A stretch of DNA of 64,000 nt from Poseidonibacter ostreae. GTDB taxonomy: Bacteria; Campylobacterota; Campylobacteria; Campylobacterales; Arcobacteraceae. Position numbers and translations under genes: made by a program. Numbering within the stretch: position 1 is the stretch's first letter; each line of letters begins with the position of its first letter. The stretch is from positions 62,001-126,000 of the forward strand of contig NZ_WFKJ01000003.1 of the NCBI RefSeq assembly GCF_009208075.1, in the 5' to 3' direction. Below are positions 9,166 to 18,432 of the stretch, in pieces. The notes below the pieces were generated by a model. That model was given only the letters and a program-made list of their open reading frames with translations. It did not search any database and was not told the DNA's origin.

Positions 9166-9483
9166 ATGTACGCAATTATCAAATGTGGTGGAAAACAGTA
9201 TAAAGTTTCTGAAGGTGATATCTTAGACATTGATTATACTGGTAAAGCTGCAAAAGAAACATTAGAAATTACTGATGTATTAGCTGTAAACAACGGTGAA
9301 TTAGTTACAGGTGATGCTGTATCAAGTGCTAAAGTTGAAGCAGAAGTAGTATTAGATGGTACAGGTGTAAATAGAGACAGAAAAGTTATCATTTACAAAA
9401 AAAGAAGAAGAAAAGATTCTAAGTTAAAAAGAGGTTTTAGAAAAAGCTTCACTAAAATTAGAATTACAAAAATCGCTGCATAA
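9166..9483 (+). CDS. rplU: 50S ribosomal protein bL21
   Basis: A structural protein of the large ribosomal subunit that binds 23S rRNA. The 105-aa product opens with [14 protein letters not shown] and has a basic [26 protein letters not shown] tail, both family signatures, at the usual length (about 103 aa). It is 26 bases upstream of rpmA, the near-universal partner. A strong AGAGGAA ribosome-binding site precedes the ATG. Confidence 0.98.
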   Translation: MYAIIKCGGKQYKVSEGDILDIDYTGKAAKETLEITDVLAVNNGELVTGDAVSSAKVEAEVVLDGTGVNRDRKVIIYKKRRRKDSKLKRGFRKSFTKIRITKIAA

Positions 9484-9509
9484 GCACAATCAAGTTAAGG
9501 AGATAAACT

Positions 9510-9764
9510 ATGGCACATAAGAAAGGTCAAGGAAGTACACAGAATAATAGAGATTCAGCTGGAAAAAGACTTGGTGTGAAAAAATATGGTGGTGAAGTTG
9601 TAAGATCTGGTAATATTATTATTAGACAAAGAGGTACTAAAGTTCATGTTGGACAAAATGTTGGTATCGGAAAAGATCATACAATCTATGCTTTAATTGA
9701 CGGTGTTGTTAAATTCGAAGTTAAAGATAAAAAAAGAAAGAAAGTTTCAGTTTACGCTTCGTAA
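9510..9764 (+). CDS. rpmA: 50S ribosomal protein bL27
   Basis: bL27 reaches the peptidyl-transferase centre with its N-terminal tail. The 84-aa product starts [20 protein letters not shown] and lacks the cleaved N-terminal extension found in Firmicutes, so it needs no Prp protease. An AAGGAG site precedes the ATG. It is cotranscribed with rplU and followed by a strong terminator that separates it from obgE. Confidence 0.98.
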   Translation: MAHKKGQGSTQNNRDSAGKRLGVKKYGGEVVRSGNIIIRQRGTKVHVGQNVGIGKDHTIYALIDGVVKFEVKDKKRKKVSVYAS

Positions 9765-9792
9765 TTCTGAACTTTATTTATGTCTTTAAAAA

Positions 9793-9823
9793 GGGTGTTA
9801 GCATATGCTGGCACCCTTTTTTT
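9793..9823 (+). terminator. Factor-independent terminator after rpmA
   Basis: A 10-bp stem (9793-9802 with 9807-9816, two G-U pairs), a 4-base AUAU loop and seven T residues (9817-9823). One of the cleanest terminators in the window. Confidence 0.9.
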
Positions 9824-9895
9824 ATTTATACAAAAATGGAAAATAAAAAGTTAATATAGTATTGGTTTTTTATTTTTCACAAAAGTGAGGTTAAA

Positions 9896-10987
9896 ATGTT
9901 TATAGATAGTGCTAGATTTAATGTTTCATCAGGAAAAGGTGGACAAGGTTGTGCCTCTTTTAGAAGAGAAAAGTTTGTTGTTAAAGGTGGACCAGATGGT
10001 GGAGATGGTGGAAAAGGTGGTGATGTTTACTTTTTAGTAGATTCTAATACTGATACGTTATCAAACTATAAAGGTAGAAAAGTATTTAAAGCTGATAATG
10101 GAAAGCAAGGAATGGCATCAAGAATGACTGGAAAATCTGCAGATCATTTAGTTTTAATTGTCCCTCCTGGAACACAAGTTATAGACGATGACTCAGGGGA
10201 AATTTTATTTGACTTAGTAACTGAGGGTGAAAAGGTAAGAATTTTAGAAGGTGGAAAAGGTGGGCTTGGAAATGTTCACTTTAAAAACTCTAGAAATCAA
10301 AGACCAACTTATTTTCAACCAGGTCTTCCAGGTCTTAGTCAAAATATTAGATTAGAATTAAAACTTATTGCCGATGTTGGATTAGTTGGATACCCAAATG
10401 TTGGTAAATCAACGCTAATTTCAACTACATCAAATGCAAATCCAGAGATTGCAAATTATGAATTTACAACTTTAACTCCTAAATTAGGTGTTGTTGAAGT
10501 TGGAGATTATAACTCATTTGTAATGGCAGATATTCCAGGAATTATTGATGGAGCTGCTGATGGTAGAGGTTTAGGATTAGAGTTCTTAAAACATATTGAA
10601 AGAACAAAAACTTTACTATTTATGGTAGATGTTGCAAATTATAGAACAATGATTGATCAATATAATGTATTAAAAGAAGAAGTTGCAAAATTCTCTACTG
10701 AATTATCAGGAAGAAATTATGCAATTGCATTAAGTAAAATTGATGGATATTATGGAGAAGATTTAGAAGCAGACATTAAACAATTTATTTCTGATATTGG
10801 TTTAGAGTGTACTACTTCAAATGAGTTTGGATTTGATAAAGATTATCCATATTATGTTCAAGATTTAACTTACTCAAGATTTGACAATAGTAAGCCATTT
10901 TTTGTATTACCAATTTCATCAGTTACTAGAAAAAATACAAAATCAATTACTTTTGCACTTTATAATTTATTAGAACAAAACAAATGA
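9896..10987 (+). CDS. obgE: Obg family ribosome-assembly GTPase
   Basis: An essential GTPase associated with 50S subunit maturation and stress signalling. The 363-aa protein has the glycine-rich N-terminal Obg fold (about residues 1-157; [14 protein letters not shown]) and a G domain with [18 protein letters not shown] and a SKID-type G4 motif. The C-terminal tail is short. It follows the rpmA terminator and overlaps proB by four bases (ATGA), so the two are coupled. The order rpmA-obg-proB-fmt is typical of Campylobacterota. Confidence 0.97.
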   Translation: MFIDSARFNVSSGKGGQGCASFRREKFVVKGGPDGGDGGKGGDVYFLVDSNTDTLSNYKGRKVFKADNGKQGMASRMTGKSADHLVLIVPPGTQVIDDDSGEILFDLVTEGEKVRILEGGKGGLGNVHFKNSRNQRPTYFQPGLPGLSQNIRLELKLIADVGLVGYPNVGKSTLISTTSNANPEIANYEFTTLTPKLGVVEVGDYNSFVMADIPGIIDGAADGRGLGLEFLKHIERTKTLLFMVDVANYRTMIDQYNVLKEEVAKFSTELSGRNYAIALSKIDGYYGEDLEADIKQFISDIGLECTTSNEFGFDKDYPYYVQDLTYSRFDNSKPFFVLPISSVTRKNTKSITFALYNLLEQNK

Positions 10988-11754
10988 AACGTTTAGTTAT
11001 AAAAGTTGGTAGCGCTGTATTAAGAGAAGATACAACCTTAGCTATTAATAGATTAAATAATTTAGTCGATTTTATAGCTAAATTGAAAGAAGAAAAAAAT
11101 CTTCAAGTGATTTTAGTATCTTCAGGTGCAGTTGCAGCTGGAAATACAAAATTAAATTTAGATAGAAAAAAGATTTTAAATAGACAAGCCTTAGCAGCTA
11201 TTGGTCAGCCACTACTTATGAAATATTATAAAAAAAGATTTGCGCAACATGATATAAAATGTGCACAAATGCTTTTAGTTGCAGAAGACTTTGATTCAAG
11301 AAAAAGATCAGAGAATGCGAAAGCTGTTATGGAAATATTATTAGAAAATGATATTGTTCCTATTATAAATGAAAATGATGTTATTGCAAATGAAGAACTT
11401 TTATTTGGTGATAATGATCAACTTGGAGCTCATGCTGCTTATTTTTTTGATGCTGATATGCTAGCAATTTTAAGTGATATTGATGGTTTCTATGATTCAA
11501 ATCCACATGAAAATAAAGATGCTAAAATTTTAAAAATTGTTAATTCTATTGATGATGAAGAGTTACAAATGAAACATACTCCAAACTCAGAGTTTGCTAC
11601 AGGTGGGATTGTTACAAAACTTAAAGCTGCAAACTTTTTAATGAAGAGAAATAAAAAGATGTATTTAACATCAGGTTTTGATTTGAAAAATGCCTATGAT
11701 TATTTATTATATGACAATCATAATAGTGGAACTATTTTTCAAAAAGAAAATTAA
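10984..11754 (+). CDS. proB: Glutamate 5-kinase, short form without PUA domain
   Basis: ProB phosphorylates glutamate in the first step of proline synthesis. The 256-aa product consists only of the amino-acid kinase domain ([19 protein letters not shown], the [11 protein letters not shown] and [12 protein letters not shown] substrate motifs, [13 protein letters not shown]). The C-terminal PUA domain of the 367-aa E. coli enzyme is absent. Short forms are usual in Campylobacterota, so this is not a truncation. It is ATGA-coupled to obgE and 15 bases upstream of fmt. Confidence 0.95.
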   Translation: MKRLVIKVGSAVLREDTTLAINRLNNLVDFIAKLKEEKNLQVILVSSGAVAAGNTKLNLDRKKILNRQALAAIGQPLLMKYYKKRFAQHDIKCAQMLLVAEDFDSRKRSENAKAVMEILLENDIVPIINENDVIANEELLFGDNDQLGAHAAYFFDADMLAILSDIDGFYDSNPHENKDAKILKIVNSIDDEELQMKHTPNSEFATGGIVTKLKAANFLMKRNKKMYLTSGFDLKNAYDYLLYDNHNSGTIFQKEN

Positions 11755-11769
11755 ATTTAAGGAAAATTA

Positions 11770-12690
11770 ATGAGTAAAAAAATACTTTTTATGGGAACAC
11801 CAGATTATGCAACTAGGATTTTTAAAGAATTAATCAAAAGTTCTTATGAAGTAATTGGTCTTTTTACTCAACCTGATAAACCTGTTGGAAGAAAACAAGT
11901 TTTAACAGCACCTCATATTAAACAGTTTTGTATTGATGAAAATTTAAATATTCCTATTTTTCAGCCAGAAAAGTTAAGAGGAAATATTGAAGCTGCAGAA
12001 GAGATTAAAAATTTAAATCCAGATTTTATAATAGTTGCAGCTTATGGACAAATCTTACCAAAAGAGATTTTAGATATTGCTCCTTGTATCAATCTTCATG
12101 CTTCTTTATTACCAAAATATAGAGGTGCAAGCCCAATTCAAGAATCACTTTTAAATGATGATTATTTTACAGGTGTTACTTCTATGTTTATGGAAGAGGG
12201 TTTAGATTCAGGTGATATCTTAGCCTTACAATATTTAAAAATAACACCTACTATGGAAGTTGATGTAGCATTTGATAAGCTTTCAGATATCGCTGCCGCT
12301 TTAACTATTACCACTTTAGATAATTTTGATAATATAAAACCACTAAAACAAAATGAAGCAGAAGTTTCTTTTTGTAAAAAAATAAAAAAAGATGATGGTT
12401 TAGTAGACTTTAAATCAGCAAAAAAACTTTTTTTAAAGTACAAAGCATACTCATATTGGCCAGGAGTTTTCTTAACTTCTGGTTTAAAGTTAAAAAACAT
12501 TGAATTAATAGAAAATAAATCTTTAAATATTTCAGGTTCTATTTTAGCAATTGAAACTGATTATATTTTAGTTGGATGTGAAAAAGGTAGTATAAAAATA
12601 AAAACTATACAAGCTCCTTCAAAAAAAGCATTAAGCTCAATTGACTATATTAGAGGACAAAGATTAGAAATAGGTGATGTTTTAAAATAA
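11770..12690 (+). CDS. fmt: Methionyl-tRNA formyltransferase
   Basis: Formylates initiator Met-tRNA using 10-formyl-tetrahydrofolate. The 306-aa product has the N-terminal formyltransferase domain with the catalytic Asn-His-Asp set (INLHASLLPKYRGASPIQ, then TGVTSMFMEEGLDSGDIL) and a C-terminal OB-like domain ending near IRGQRLEIGDVL. Length is typical (about 300-315). An AAGGA site precedes the ATG. In relatives the next gene is birA; here a two-gene insert intervenes. Confidence 0.96.
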   Translation: MSKKILFMGTPDYATRIFKELIKSSYEVIGLFTQPDKPVGRKQVLTAPHIKQFCIDENLNIPIFQPEKLRGNIEAAEEIKNLNPDFIIVAAYGQILPKEILDIAPCINLHASLLPKYRGASPIQESLLNDDYFTGVTSMFMEEGLDSGDILALQYLKITPTMEVDVAFDKLSDIAAALTITTLDNFDNIKPLKQNEAEVSFCKKIKKDDGLVDFKSAKKLFLKYKAYSYWPGVFLTSGLKLKNIELIENKSLNISGSILAIETDYILVGCEKGSIKIKTIQAPSKKALSSIDYIRGQRLEIGDVLK

Positions 12691-12730
12691 CTTGTGTTAT
12701 TATAGTAAAAATTATTTATTAAGTAGGAAT

Positions 12731-14104
12731 ATGGCTTCAGATGATTTAAAACATATATATGACGTAAGTTTATTTAATATTAGCGACTTAGATGTTTTGC
12801 TTCATGAAATATTAAAATATACTCGAGAATTATTAAATGCAGAAGCTGGAACTATTTACATAAAACAAGAAGATTATTTAAAGTTTCATGTTTTTCAAAA
12901 TGATGTATTATCTTATGAAGATATTTACAGATTTTATCACGCTTCACACGAATATAAGCTACCACTTGATACTAAAGATAAATATTTAGCAGTTGACTCT
13001 TTTTTGAGAAAAAAGATTATAATAATTGATGATATTTATTCATCTGAAGATTATGAATTTTTAGGTGCAAAAGAGTTTGACAAAAAATTCAACTATAAAA
13101 CACACTCAACAATATCTGTTCCTTTAGTTCATCCAATTGATAATAAAGTACTAGGTGTTATTCAATTATTAAATAAAAAAGAAGATGATAAGTATTTAGT
13201 ATTTACAAAAAAAGATAAAGATATCGTTTCTATGATAAGTTCCTTTGTCTCTCTTTCTGTCTCTAAAGCGCAAGATGATGTTTTAAAACTACAAGAATTG
13301 AATAATCAGCTTATTAAATCAAATGAAGATTTAGAAACAAAGATTAAAGATAAAATTTTAGAAGACCAAAATAAATCTGCAATTATTTTCCATCAATCAA
13401 AAATGGCCTCAATGGGTGAAATGATAGGAAATATTGCTCATCAATGGAGACAACCTTTAAGTACAATTTCTACACTTGCAAGTGGAGTATGTCTTAATTT
13501 AGAAATAGGTAATAATGATGTTGAAGATAATAAAGCACAATTAAAACAAATTGTGCAAACAACACAAATTTTATCTAAGACAATTGATGATTTTAGAGAA
13601 TTCTATAACGTTAATACAATGGATGAAAACTTTAATATTGCTCATGCAATTAAAAAGAGTTTGGAAATTGCAGAAACAGAATTAATTATAAATGATATTA
13701 TCATTGTATTAGATCTTAATACTTCTTTATATACTTATGGTCTTAAAAATGAGTTTACACAATGTATTTTAAACTTATTAACTAATGCAAAAGAAGCACT
13801 TGTAGCTAATATTGAAATGACTGAAAAAAGGTATGTTTTTATTAATTTACAAGAGGAAAACAATATAATTTCTTTAAGCATAAAAGATAATGCTAAAGGC
13901 ATAGACCCTTTAATCTTAGAAGATATTTTTGAGCAAAGTCATAGTAAAAAAGAGGATAAAGACTCTTGTCAAATAGGCCTATTTTTAACTAAACTTATTA
14001 TTCAAAAACATATGCAAGGTACCTTAGCTGTTGAAAATATTGAATATAAATATGAAGGTATAGATTATAAAGGAGCAGAGTTTACAATTAATCTAGCAGG
14101 ATAA
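12731..14104 (+). CDS. Cytoplasmic GAF-domain sensor histidine kinase
   Basis: A 457-aa orphan histidine kinase. Residues about 10-170 look like a GAF sensory domain, about 185-230 form a coiled linker, and the kinase core follows: H-box GEMIGNIAHQWRQPLSTIST, N-box NLLTNAKEAL, and DNAKGI and GLFLTKLII for the ATP lid. HQWRQPL is the typical H-box of many Campylobacterota kinases. I chose ATG 12731, behind a TAGGA site, over an in-frame TTG at 12692 that adds 13 unconvincing residues. There are no membrane segments, so it senses a cytoplasmic signal. No response regulator is adjacent. It lies between fmt and birA, genes that are adjacent in C. jejuni as I recall. Confidence 0.88.
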   Translation: MASDDLKHIYDVSLFNISDLDVLLHEILKYTRELLNAEAGTIYIKQEDYLKFHVFQNDVLSYEDIYRFYHASHEYKLPLDTKDKYLAVDSFLRKKIIIIDDIYSSEDYEFLGAKEFDKKFNYKTHSTISVPLVHPIDNKVLGVIQLLNKKEDDKYLVFTKKDKDIVSMISSFVSLSVSKAQDDVLKLQELNNQLIKSNEDLETKIKDKILEDQNKSAIIFHQSKMASMGEMIGNIAHQWRQPLSTISTLASGVCLNLEIGNNDVEDNKAQLKQIVQTTQILSKTIDDFREFYNVNTMDENFNIAHAIKKSLEIAETELIINDIIIVLDLNTSLYTYGLKNEFTQCILNLLTNAKEALVANIEMTEKRYVFINLQEENNIISLSIKDNAKGIDPLILEDIFEQSHSKKEDKDSCQIGLFLTKLIIQKHMQGTLAVENIEYKYEGIDYKGAEFTINLAG

Positions 14105-14115
14105 TCATGCTAGAT
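14091..14115. terminator. Convergent hairpin spanning two stop codons
   Basis: A perfect 8-bp inverted repeat (14091-14098 with 14108-14115) surrounds a 9-base loop that contains both stop codons of the convergent kinase and transporter genes. It has no long T-run, so termination strength is uncertain. Confidence 0.4.
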
Positions 14116-14998
14116 AGGTTGTATAGGCTGTAATTGTAAGTAAACTTAATAAAACTCCTAAAACTAAAGAGTTAATTGCAACTTTCTCATCTAAACCACC
14201 TTTTATTGCTAAAACTGTTGCCATTGTCATAGGTGGCATAGCAACTTCAATAATTGTTACTTTTACCCATGTTTCATCAATGCCATAGAAAATTTGAAAC
14301 CCAATTAATACAATTATTGGAACAATTACCATTTTTAATAACATAGCCATTGAAACTATATGAAATTTAACAAAAATATGTTTAAGTTCAAGTTTCATTC
14401 CAATAGCAATCATAGCAATAGGAACTAGTGTTGCTCCTAATGTTTCAGTTGTAAGCATTATAAAGTTTGGTATTTCAAAGTTTTTAGCAAGAATAGTTAT
14501 AAAAAACATCAAACTTGGTGGAAATAATAAAACACTTTTAAATATCGATTTAGTGTCATTTTTTCTTCCACTTCCCCAAGTAATTATAAACATTCCAATA
14601 GATACTAAAAGAAGAAAAGAACCAAATAAATCATAAATTAAACCATATACAATATAATCCTGACCATAAAAAGCATCAATATATGAAAAACCAATAAATG
14701 AAGTATTACCAAATGTTGACATTATCATAAATGTTGCAAGAAGTAATCTATTTAGTTTCATCATCTTACCAATAAAGTAAGCAAGTGTTAAATTAAATAG
14801 AATAAAACCTATAAACATTAATATAAGACCAAGTATCTTTTCATCTAAAACTAAAGGATAGATTTTAGAAAATACAATTGCAGGAAGTGAGAAATATATA
14901 ATAAACTCTATTAATTGTTTAGAGTTATCATGGTAAATGATTTTAAATAAATATCCAAGAATAAGATACATTGCTATTGGTAAAACTGGATCTAACAT
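14105..14998 (-). CDS. AEC family transporter (auxin efflux carrier type)
   Basis: A 297-aa integral membrane protein with about eight to ten hydrophobic segments arranged as two related halves, as in the AEC/BASS-like fold. Conserved features include STFGNTSFIGFS (half 1) and AMPPMTMATVLAIKGG (half 2), which line the transport site. Bacterial AEC proteins export or import organic anions such as malate; the substrate here cannot be read. The gene is convergent with the histidine kinase with zero spacing, and starts at ATG 14998 with its 5' end facing birA across 64 bases. With the kinase it forms an insert in an otherwise conserved gene order. Confidence 0.88.
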   Translation of the reverse strand: MLDPVLPIAMYLILGYLFKIIYHDNSKQLIEFIIYFSLPAIVFSKIYPLVLDEKILGLILMFIGFILFNLTLAYFIGKMMKLNRLLLATFMIMSTFGNTSFIGFSYIDAFYGQDYIVYGLIYDLFGSFLLLVSIGMFIITWGSGRKNDTKSIFKSVLLFPPSLMFFITILAKNFEIPNFIMLTTETLGATLVPIAMIAIGMKLELKHIFVKFHIVSMAMLLKMVIVPIIVLIGFQIFYGIDETWVKVTIIEVAMPPMTMATVLAIKGGLDEKVAINSLVLGVLLSLLTITAYTTYLA

Positions 14999-15048
14999 AG
15001 TAACCTTTTTTGAAACATTATAATTAATATACTCTTGTAAAGTTATTA

Positions 15049-15056
15049 TGTATACT
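15049..15056 (+). promoter_or_regulatory. -10 promoter almost touching birA
   Basis: TGTATACT (hexamer TATACT 15051-15056) ends six bases before the preferred birA ATG at 15063. It implies a leaderless transcript if used. Confidence 0.4.
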
Positions 15057-15062
15057 TTTATT

Positions 15063-15698
15063 ATGAAAATAATTAAACTAAATGAAGTATCTTCTACACA
15101 TACATATCTAAAAGAGTATATTCAAAACAATGCATACAGTGAAAATATTTGTATATGTACAGATTATCAAACAAATGGAATAGGTAGTCGTGGAAACTCT
15201 TGGAGTGGAGTAAAAGGTAATCTTTTTTTCTCTTTTGTTCTACTAAAAAAAGATTTACCTGAAGATTTACCAATACAAAGTGCATCAATATACTTTTCAT
15301 ATATATTAAAAGAAGTTTTAAATCAAAACAAATCAAGTGTATGGTTAAAATGGCCAAATGATTTTTATATAAATGATAAAAAAATTGGTGGAACAATTAC
15401 AACTATATCTAAAGATTTAATATATTGTGGAATAGGTTTAAATTTAAAATCTGTAAATGAAGATTATGGAAAATTAGATATTCAAATTAATTCAAATGAT
15501 ATATTAAAATCTTATTTTGATAAATTAGAAAGAAAAGATTCATGGAAGCAGATTTTCAACTATTTTAAGATAGAATTCCAACATAGTCGAAAATTCCAAG
15601 CAACCGTTGATAATGAGAAAATATCATTAGAAAATGCAATATTAAATATTGATGGTTCAATAGAAGTAAATAATAAAAAGGTATTTAGTTTAAGATGA
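15063..15698 (+). CDS. birA: Biotin--[acetyl-CoA carboxylase] ligase
   Basis: Attaches biotin to the carrier domain of acetyl-CoA carboxylase. The 211-aa product is the short class I form: a catalytic domain only, without the N-terminal DNA-binding domain of E. coli BirA, so it is not a repressor. Visible motifs are the biotin/ATP loop TNGIGSRGNSWSG and WPNDFYINDKKIGGT. ATG 15063 gives the usual MKIIKLNEVSST opening. An in-frame ATG at 15048 adds five residues but lies upstream of or within the probable -10 box. It overlaps parA by four bases (ATGA). Confidence 0.9.
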   Translation: MKIIKLNEVSSTHTYLKEYIQNNAYSENICICTDYQTNGIGSRGNSWSGVKGNLFFSFVLLKKDLPEDLPIQSASIYFSYILKEVLNQNKSSVWLKWPNDFYINDKKIGGTITTISKDLIYCGIGLNLKSVNEDYGKLDIQINSNDILKSYFDKLERKDSWKQIFNYFKIEFQHSRKFQATVDNEKISLENAILNIDGSIEVNNKKVFSLR

Positions 15699-16471
15699 CA
15701 GAAATTATAGCAATAGCTAATCAAAAAGGTGGAGTAGGTAAAACTACTACTGCTGTAAATTTAAGTGCAGCCTTAGCATTAGAGGGTAAAAAAGTATTAT
15801 TAATAGATGCTGACCCACAAGCTAATGCAACAACATCTTTAGGCTTTCATAGAGATACATATGAGTATAATATTTACCATGTAATGTTAGGTACAAAAGA
15901 ATTAAATGAAATCATTTTAGATTCTGAAATTGAGAATTTAAAAGTAGCTCCTTCAAATATTGGACTTGTAGGAATTGAAAAAGAGTTTTATAAAAATACA
16001 AAAGAGCGGGAATTAGTATTAAAAAGAAAAATCGATCCAATAAAGAAAGATTTTGATTATATTATAATTGATTCACCTCCTGCATTAGGACCAATTACTA
16101 TTAATACATTAAGTGCATCAAACTCTGTGCTTATTCCAATACAATGTGAATTTTTTGCACTTGAGGGACTAGCACAACTATTAAGTACAATAAAACTAGT
16201 AAAACAAACAATAAATAAATCTTTACAAATTAGAGGTTTTCTTCCTACTATGTACTCTTCACAAAACAATTTATCAAAGCAAGTATTTGCAGATTTAGCA
16301 CAACACTTTGAAAATAAATTGTTTAAAATTGATGAAAGCTCGTATGTAGTAATTCCACGAAATATAAAATTAGCAGAAAGTCCAAGTTTTGGAAAACCAA
16401 TTATGTTATATGATGCAAGTGCAAGTGGTACTAAAGCATATACAAATCTAGCACGTGCAATAACTGCATAA
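15695..16471 (+). CDS. parA: Chromosome-partitioning ATPase ParA/Soj
   Basis: A ParA-type Walker ATPase that works with ParB in chromosome segregation and positioning. The 258-aa product has the deviant Walker A NQKGGVGKTTTAVNLSAALA (residues 8-27), the A' motif LLIDADPQANATT and Walker B YIIIDSPPALG. Length is standard for chromosomal Soj. It overlaps birA by four bases and precedes parB by 32 bases; the two genes then lead into the ATP synthase operon. Confidence 0.96.
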   Translation: MTEIIAIANQKGGVGKTTTAVNLSAALALEGKKVLLIDADPQANATTSLGFHRDTYEYNIYHVMLGTKELNEIILDSEIENLKVAPSNIGLVGIEKEFYKNTKERELVLKRKIDPIKKDFDYIIIDSPPALGPITINTLSASNSVLIPIQCEFFALEGLAQLLSTIKLVKQTINKSLQIRGFLPTMYSSQNNLSKQVFADLAQHFENKLFKIDESSYVVIPRNIKLAESPSFGKPIMLYDASASGTKAYTNLARAITA

Positions 16472-16503
16472 CTTACAATTAAATATTAAACTTAGGATAA
16501 ACA

Positions 16504-17361
16504 ATGGCATTAGGTAGAGGATTAGGTGAATTATTAGGTGAAGTTGAATCAGCATATGAAAGTAACAATAGTCATGATTATGCTTCAAAAGTAGTAGATT
16601 TAGATATTTCATTAATAAAAGCAAATCCAAACCAGCCAAGAAAAATCTTTGATGAAGAAAAACTTGAAGAATTAAGTTCATCTATTGTTGAGCATGGATT
16701 ATTACAACCAATTACTGTAATACAAAATGATGACAATACTTTTACATTAGTTTCAGGTGAGAGAAGACTAAGAGCACATAAATTAGCAAATGTAGAAACA
16801 ATAAAATCTATTGTATTAGATATTGACACTTTAAAATTAAGAGAATTAGCTTTAATTGAAAATATTCAAAGAGATGATTTAAATATTGTTGAATTAGCAT
16901 ATTCTTATGCACAATTAATAAATGAACATAATATTACTCATGAAGAATTATCAAAAAAAGTTTTCAAAAGTAGAACTTCGATTACAAATACATTAAGATT
17001 GTTACAATTAAGCTCATATGCCCAACAACTTTTAGCAAGTAGCAAAATTAGTGCAGGTCATGCTAAAATTATGCTTGGACTTAGTGATAATGAACAAAAA
17101 ATGGTTTGTGACTCTGTTATTGGACAAAAACTGTCAGTTAGAGAAACAGAGAAGCTTGTAAAAGACTTAAAAAATAGAATTAATCCAAGTACAAAGAAGC
17201 AAGCTAAAGCTTCAGAATTTGATTTTAAACCACTTTCAAATGTTGTATCAAAACTTGAAGCAAACGGCCTAAAAATCAAAGCTGAAAAGAATTATCTTAA
17301 AATCCAAATTAACTCACAAGAAGATATAGAAAAGATTTCCTCTTACTTTAAGTTACAATAG
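16504..17361 (+). CDS. parB: Chromosome-partitioning protein ParB
   Basis: ParB binds parS and loads partition complexes. The 285-aa protein has the N-terminal MALGRGLGELLG motif that stimulates ParA, the CTPase/ParB N domain with NPNQPRKIFDEEKLEELSSSI and VSGERRLRAHKLA (arginine-rich box II), a central helix-turn-helix around SKKVFKSRTSITNTLRLLQLS, and a C-terminal dimerisation region. It is typical in size. I found no convincing canonical parS nearby. Downstream is the promoter for the atp operon. Confidence 0.95.
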   Translation: MALGRGLGELLGEVESAYESNNSHDYASKVVDLDISLIKANPNQPRKIFDEEKLEELSSSIVEHGLLQPITVIQNDDNTFTLVSGERRLRAHKLANVETIKSIVLDIDTLKLRELALIENIQRDDLNIVELAYSYAQLINEHNITHEELSKKVFKSRTSITNTLRLLQLSSYAQQLLASSKISAGHAKIMLGLSDNEQKMVCDSVIGQKLSVRETEKLVKDLKNRINPSTKKQAKASEFDFKPLSNVVSKLEANGLKIKAEKNYLKIQINSQEDIEKISSYFKLQ

Positions 17362-17422
17362 TAACAAAATCTAAAAATTTACAATCTAATTTTTTCTTTT
17401 AATATAATTTTATAGTTAACTT

Positions 17423-17431
17423 TGCTAAAAT
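17423..17431 (+). promoter_or_regulatory. Promoter of the ATP synthase operon
   Basis: An extended -10 TGCTAAAAT (hexamer 17426-17431) lies 47 bases before atpF', preceded by T-rich periodic tracts. The same TTGCTAAAAT string occurs before htpX. A strong GGAGG ribosome site follows at 17468-17472. Confidence 0.6.
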
Positions 17432-17477
17432 ATATGAGTTTTAGTTAAACTAAACTGTAAAAAATATGGAGGAATGA

Positions 17478-17900
17478 ATGTTAGACATAAGTCCTGTATT
17501 ATTGCTTAGCTCTGGTGTTATCTTTCTTTTAGTTCTTGCTAGACTAAACAGTTGTCTATTCAAGCCATTACTTAAGCATATGGATGATAGAGCAGCTTCT
17601 ATTTCTAAAGATTTAGAAGACGCGAAATCAAACGGTGCGAACGTTGATGGAATGATTGCAGAAGCAAACAATGTGATTGCTGAAGCAAAAAAAGAAGCGG
17701 CTGCTATTAGAGAACAAGCCTATAAGGAAGCCAAAGAGAGTGCTGATGCAAAACTTGCAAGTGCTAAATCTAATTTAGACGCAAAATCTTCGGAGTTTGC
17801 TAAAAACTTACAAGATGAAACTAAAGCTCTAAGAGATTCTTTAGTATCTTCTATGCCTCAATTTAATGAGAGCCTAAAAGCTAAGCTTAGCTCAATTTAA
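17478..17900 (+). CDS. atpF': F0F1 ATP synthase subunit B'
   Basis: One of two b-type peripheral-stalk subunits. The 140-aa product has one N-terminal membrane helix (about residues 6-24) and a long Ala/Lys/Glu-rich coiled coil, ending in a short hydrophobic segment. Paired b' and b genes occur in photosynthetic bacteria and Campylobacterota, where the stalk is a heterodimer. A strong GGAGG site and the extended -10 upstream make this the first gene of the operon. Subunits a and c are not in this operon, as is normal in the phylum. Confidence 0.93.
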   Translation: MLDISPVLLLSSGVIFLLVLARLNSCLFKPLLKHMDDRAASISKDLEDAKSNGANVDGMIAEANNVIAEAKKEAAAIREQAYKEAKESADAKLASAKSNLDAKSSEFAKNLQDETKALRDSLVSSMPQFNESLKAKLSSI

Positions 17901-17915
17901 AAGGGATTAGAAAAT

Positions 17916-18431
17916 ATGAACAGAATTTTATTACTTGGATTAGCTTTAGCTCCTGTTGCATTATTTGCAAGTAGCGAAGGTGCGGTTGAAACAGATATTG
18001 TTCAAAGAACCGTTAACTTTATAATTTTTGCTGGAATTTTATGGTATTTACTTGCCGATAAAATTAAAGCATACTTTGCTGAAAGATCTTTATCTATTCA
18101 AGCAGAACTTGACAAAGTACAAGATACTTTAAAAGCTTCTGAAGATAAAGTAAATGAAGCTAAAAAACAACTTGAAGATGCAAGTAAAATTGCAGCTGAA
18201 ATAGTTGAAAATGCAAAAGCTGATATTGATTCTGTAAAAGAAAAGGTATCTTTAGCGGTTACTGCTGATATTAACAATCTAGAAAAAAATCTAGAGGAAA
18301 TGATAAAAGTAGAAACTTCAAAAGCTAAAAGAGAAGTTGTTGCAGAAGTTCTTGAAGAGCTATTAAAATCTGACAATATCAAATTATCTCAAGATGAGTT
18401 AGTTAATATTGTTTTAAAAAAGGTAGCTTAA
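17916..18431 (+). CDS. atpF: F0F1 ATP synthase subunit B
   Basis: The second b-type stalk subunit, 171 aa. It starts with a hydrophobic signal-like segment (residues 3-18, ending ALFASSEG) followed by the true membrane helix (about 31-48) and a long charged coiled coil. The N-terminal signal-like segment is a known feature of the b subunit in Campylobacterota. It sits 15 bases after atpF' and one base before atpH, consistent with coupled translation in the peripheral stalk/delta set. Confidence 0.93.
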   Translation: MNRILLLGLALAPVALFASSEGAVETDIVQRTVNFIIFAGILWYLLADKIKAYFAERSLSIQAELDKVQDTLKASEDKVNEAKKQLEDASKIAAEIVENAKADIDSVKEKVSLAVTADINNLEKNLEEMIKVETSKAKREVVAEVLEELLKSDNIKLSQDELVNIVLKKVA

Positions 18432-18432
18432 T

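Noticed and set aside
10984-11754. ProB as a truncated gene because the PUA domain is missing
   Set aside because: Short ProB forms are normal in Campylobacterota and the kinase domain is complete with a natural stop before fmt.
12692-12730. TTG-initiated N-terminal extension of the histidine kinase
   Set aside because: It adds 13 residues without family support and starts two bases after fmt without a ribosome site, whereas ATG 12731 has TAGGA at good spacing.
16451-16458. GCACGTGC palindrome at the parA 3' end, and ATACACGTGTAT at 23775-23786, as candidate parS sites
   Set aside because: They share only the CACGTG core with the widely conserved parS consensus (TGTTTCACGTGAAACA). A few CACGTG hexamers are expected by chance in 64 kb of this composition, and the flanks do not match.
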